Assembly (NCBI GenBank): GCA_963819115.1
Contig: CAWFUR010000011.1
Coordinates: 372,001-436,000 of the forward strand
DNA: 64,000 nt
Direction: 5' to 3'
Source: JACVRW01 sp963819115
GTDB taxonomy: Bacteria > Actinomycetota > Thermoleophilia > Solirubrobacterales > Thermoleophilaceae
Shown here: positions 62,495-64,000 of the stretch, one piece after another
How the letters are laid out: every line of letters starts with the position of its first letter
Numbering within the stretch: position 1 is the first letter of the stretch
Translations under genes and position numbers: made by a program
Notes under the pieces: model-generated
The model's input: only the letters and a program-made list of their open reading frames with translations
Database searches by the model: none
Told to the model about the DNA's origin: nothing

Positions 62495-63297
62495 AGGTCG
62501 AAGCTCGCGGCCTTAACGCGGTCGACGGGCTCGGACCTGCCCGGCCCGCGGGGCGAGAGGTTGAGCTTGCGCAGCCGGCGGTTGATCCGGTTGACGGACT
62601 CCGCCCGCTCGCTGAACGCGGTGTAGAAGGGGATGGAGAACGACACGGAGATGCCGGCCTCGGTGGTCACCCAGTGCGGTACGAAGGACGGGAGGTAGAC
62701 CCCCACGCCGGAATCGATGCGGAAGTGCTCAGCCACCTCCTCCATCGCGGCGAAGTCGCACTCCTCGGCGTCGTAGTAGAGATCGAGCTCGTGCTGGCGC
62801 ACAGAGTCGTCCTCGAAGGCGGCGACGCTCACGTGCTTCACCCCCCTCACCTGCAGGAGGAAGCTGTGCTCGGGGTCGAAGTGCATCGGGGTGGTGGCCG
62901 CGGGCGCCGAGATGAAGAGGTAGCCGGTCCGACGCCGCATTCCCCCCTCGCGACGCGGCAGGATCGCGTCCACCTCGTCGAGGCACTGGTTGATGAGCTC
63001 GGCGTACTGGGGGTCCTGCTGGACGTCGCGCAGGGAGATCCGGAAGCCGTTGCTCTCAACGTCCCGAATCGTCGCCGAGGGCGGCCCCTCGCCCACGTCG
63101 ACGTAGCCGTTGCGGTTGACCAGCGGCAGGGCGCCGCTCTCCCGCCTCACCGAGTCGGGTGGCAGCCGGTCCGCGAGCTCCGCCATCGCGTCGAGCGTGA
63201 AGAGCGGGTGATCCGAAAGCGCGTGGCGGACCGAGATGGAGCGCCGGGCGAACGCTTGGTTGAACGCCGAGCCGTCGATGTCAAGCAGGCTGCCCAT
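62452..63297 (-). CDS. Cupin/JmjC-like 2-oxoglutarate-Fe(II) oxygenase
   Basis: 281 residues. Double-stranded beta-helix with the iron-binding facial triad HFD (in TPMHFDPEHSFLLQV) and a later His (YLPSFVPHWVTT); cofactor-binding residues SFSIPFY follow. Members hydroxylate amino acids or other small molecules or proteins. ATG 63297 (GSLLDIDGSAF) is chosen with AAAGGA upstream; the frame extends further. It is the first of a minus-strand pair with the acyltransferase. Substrate unknown. Confidence 0.82.
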   Translation of the reverse strand: MGSLLDIDGSAFNQAFARRSISVRHALSDHPLFTLDAMAELADRLPPDSVRRESGALPLVNRNGYVDVGEGPPSATIRDVESNGFRISLRDVQQDPQYAELINQCLDEVDAILPRREGGMRRRTGYLFISAPAATTPMHFDPEHSFLLQVRGVKHVSVAAFEDDSVRQHELDLYYDAEECDFAAMEEVAEHFRIDSGVGVYLPSFVPHWVTTEAGISVSFSIPFYTAFSERAESVNRINRRLRKLNLSPRGPGRSEPVDRVKAASFDLWGKLSEARRKLPA

Positions 63298-63342
63298 GTC
63301 AGATATTCCTTTCTCCGCGAGCGGGTCCAAACATACCTCTAA

Positions 63343-64000
63343 TCACCCGTGCGCCCCGTAGGTTCTGAACCTCGAGGGGTGGAAGCCCGAGCACCCGATC
63401 GAATCGAAACGCAGATGCGCCGGCCGGAGGTTCCCGCCGCCGTCCACGAGGCTCCCGGAGGAGCCGGTACGGTCGATGAAGGCCGGGGCTCCGTCACCGA
63501 TGTTCTTCAACGCGACGTTGTCGGCGCCGCGCAGTTTGAATCCGGTGATGTTCGACTCGCGGGCCTTCGCCAGGATGTTGCGCTCGATCCGCACCCCGGA
63601 GGTATCGCGCGAGAGGCTCACGTTCTGGGAGCTGTTGTAGATCGTGTTGAAGCGGACCTCGACGTTCTTCGCGCCCCCGGTGTCGTCGCCCGGTCCGAGC
63701 TTGATGCCGCGGCCGTTCTCGGCGTTGAAGAGGATGTTGTGCGCGATCACTCCGTGCGGCCTCGGGCTCGCGCTCATGTCCGCCACGTAGACGTTGTGGT
63801 CCTGGTTCGGTCCGTTGGTGGCGAAGGTGTCGTGGATGCAGTTGCGGTTGACCAACCACCGACCCAGGTTGTTGCGCGGACCGTCGTCGATCTGCAGGCC
63901 CGAGGTGGAATGCGCCCCCGAGATCTCCGACCCTGTGAGCCTCCAGCCCGTGCCGCCGAAGATGCGCACCAGTGGCTCGTTGGGGTTGCCCGCGGCCCAC
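63343..64000 (-). CDS. Right-handed parallel beta-helix protein (cut by window end)
   Basis: At least 219 residues; the N-terminus lies beyond the window (frame open to 64000). Repeated turns of the pectate-lyase-type beta-helix, e.g. NCIHDTFATNGPNQDHNVYV, GVIAHNILFNAENGRGIKLG and NVEVRFNTIYNSSQNVSLS, with the Asn/Asp ladder pattern typical of the fold. Such proteins are polysaccharide lyases or surface proteins. C-terminal stop at 63343, 45 nt after the JmjC-like start. Confidence 0.8.
   Translation of the reverse strand, partial: WAAGNPNEPLVRIFGGTGWRLTGSEISGAHSTSGLQIDDGPRNNLGRWLVNRNCIHDTFATNGPNQDHNVYVADMSASPRPHGVIAHNILFNAENGRGIKLGPGDDTGGAKNVEVRFNTIYNSSQNVSLSRDTSGVRIERNILAKARESNITGFKLRGADNVALKNIGDGAPAFIDRTGSSGSLVDGGGNLRPAHLRFDSIGCSGFHPSRFRTYGAHG

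Overview
High-GC (about 70%) bacterial chromosome with densely packed genes on both strands. Gene content and style point to an actinobacterium of class Thermoleophilia, probably Solirubrobacterales; this is inference from overall resemblance, as no rRNA or tRNA is present. Many genes start with GTG, adjacent genes overlap by ATGA/GTGA, and many starts lie 6-11 nt behind a TANNNT -10 box, which suggests leaderless transcription.

Layout. 0.2-11.6 kb: small zinc-ribbon protein, SRPBCC protein, lipoprotein, penicillin-binding protein, MarP-like membrane protease, secreted esterase, lysyl-oxidase-like protein, an ECF sigma/anti-sigma pair divergent from a two-repeat secreted protein, and an FAD oxidoreductase. 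11.6-24.5 kb: topoisomerase III, metallophosphoesterase, SDR enzyme, an AddAB-type helicase-nuclease pair, and a secreted thermonuclease. 24.5-28.3 kb: a three-gene minor-pilin operon without assembly genes. 28.4-41 kb: PNPOx-like protein, a candidate small RNA, TetR, HAD phosphatase, FxsA, a SufT-like protein, lipoate ligase, WS/DGAT acyltransferase, M28 peptidase, IspH, a thioredoxin-fold protein lacking its cysteines, an abundant-looking secreted protein, SpoIIM-like and S15-type proteins. 41-52.5 kb: iron and Fe-S region. sufB stands apart from rrf2-sufC-sufD-sufS-sufU, with a ferric-iron ABC transporter and a GH20 hexosaminidase between them. 52.5-57.7 kb: NarL-type two-component system, a frameshifted rhodanese-ThiF gene, a CAP-domain protein, and a CysO/MoaD-like sulfur carrier with a GNAT gene. 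57.7-64 kb: start of a glycan locus (epimerase, two glycosyltransferases, BioF2-like acyltransferase, JmjC-like oxygenase, beta-helix protein cut by the window end).

The iron and Fe-S part reads as one regulated system. The ferric transporter, the suf regulator gene and sufB each have a different perfect palindrome on or next to the -10 box. SufT-like, SufU/S/C/D/B, a lipoate ligase, IspH (4Fe-4S) and a ThiF/sulfur-carrier set are all within about 25 kb.

Most unusual signals: (1) a family of short palindromic intergenic repeats (10 full and about 5 partial copies) found in convergent, divergent and tandem gaps; (2) an orphan about 114-nt structured RNA unit with its own promoter and terminator (29560-29673); (3) a strong terminator with no gene in front of it (54263-54295); (4) palindromic operators fused to iron/suf promoters; (5) a frameshift in a sulfur-transfer gene; (6) likely CTG starts.
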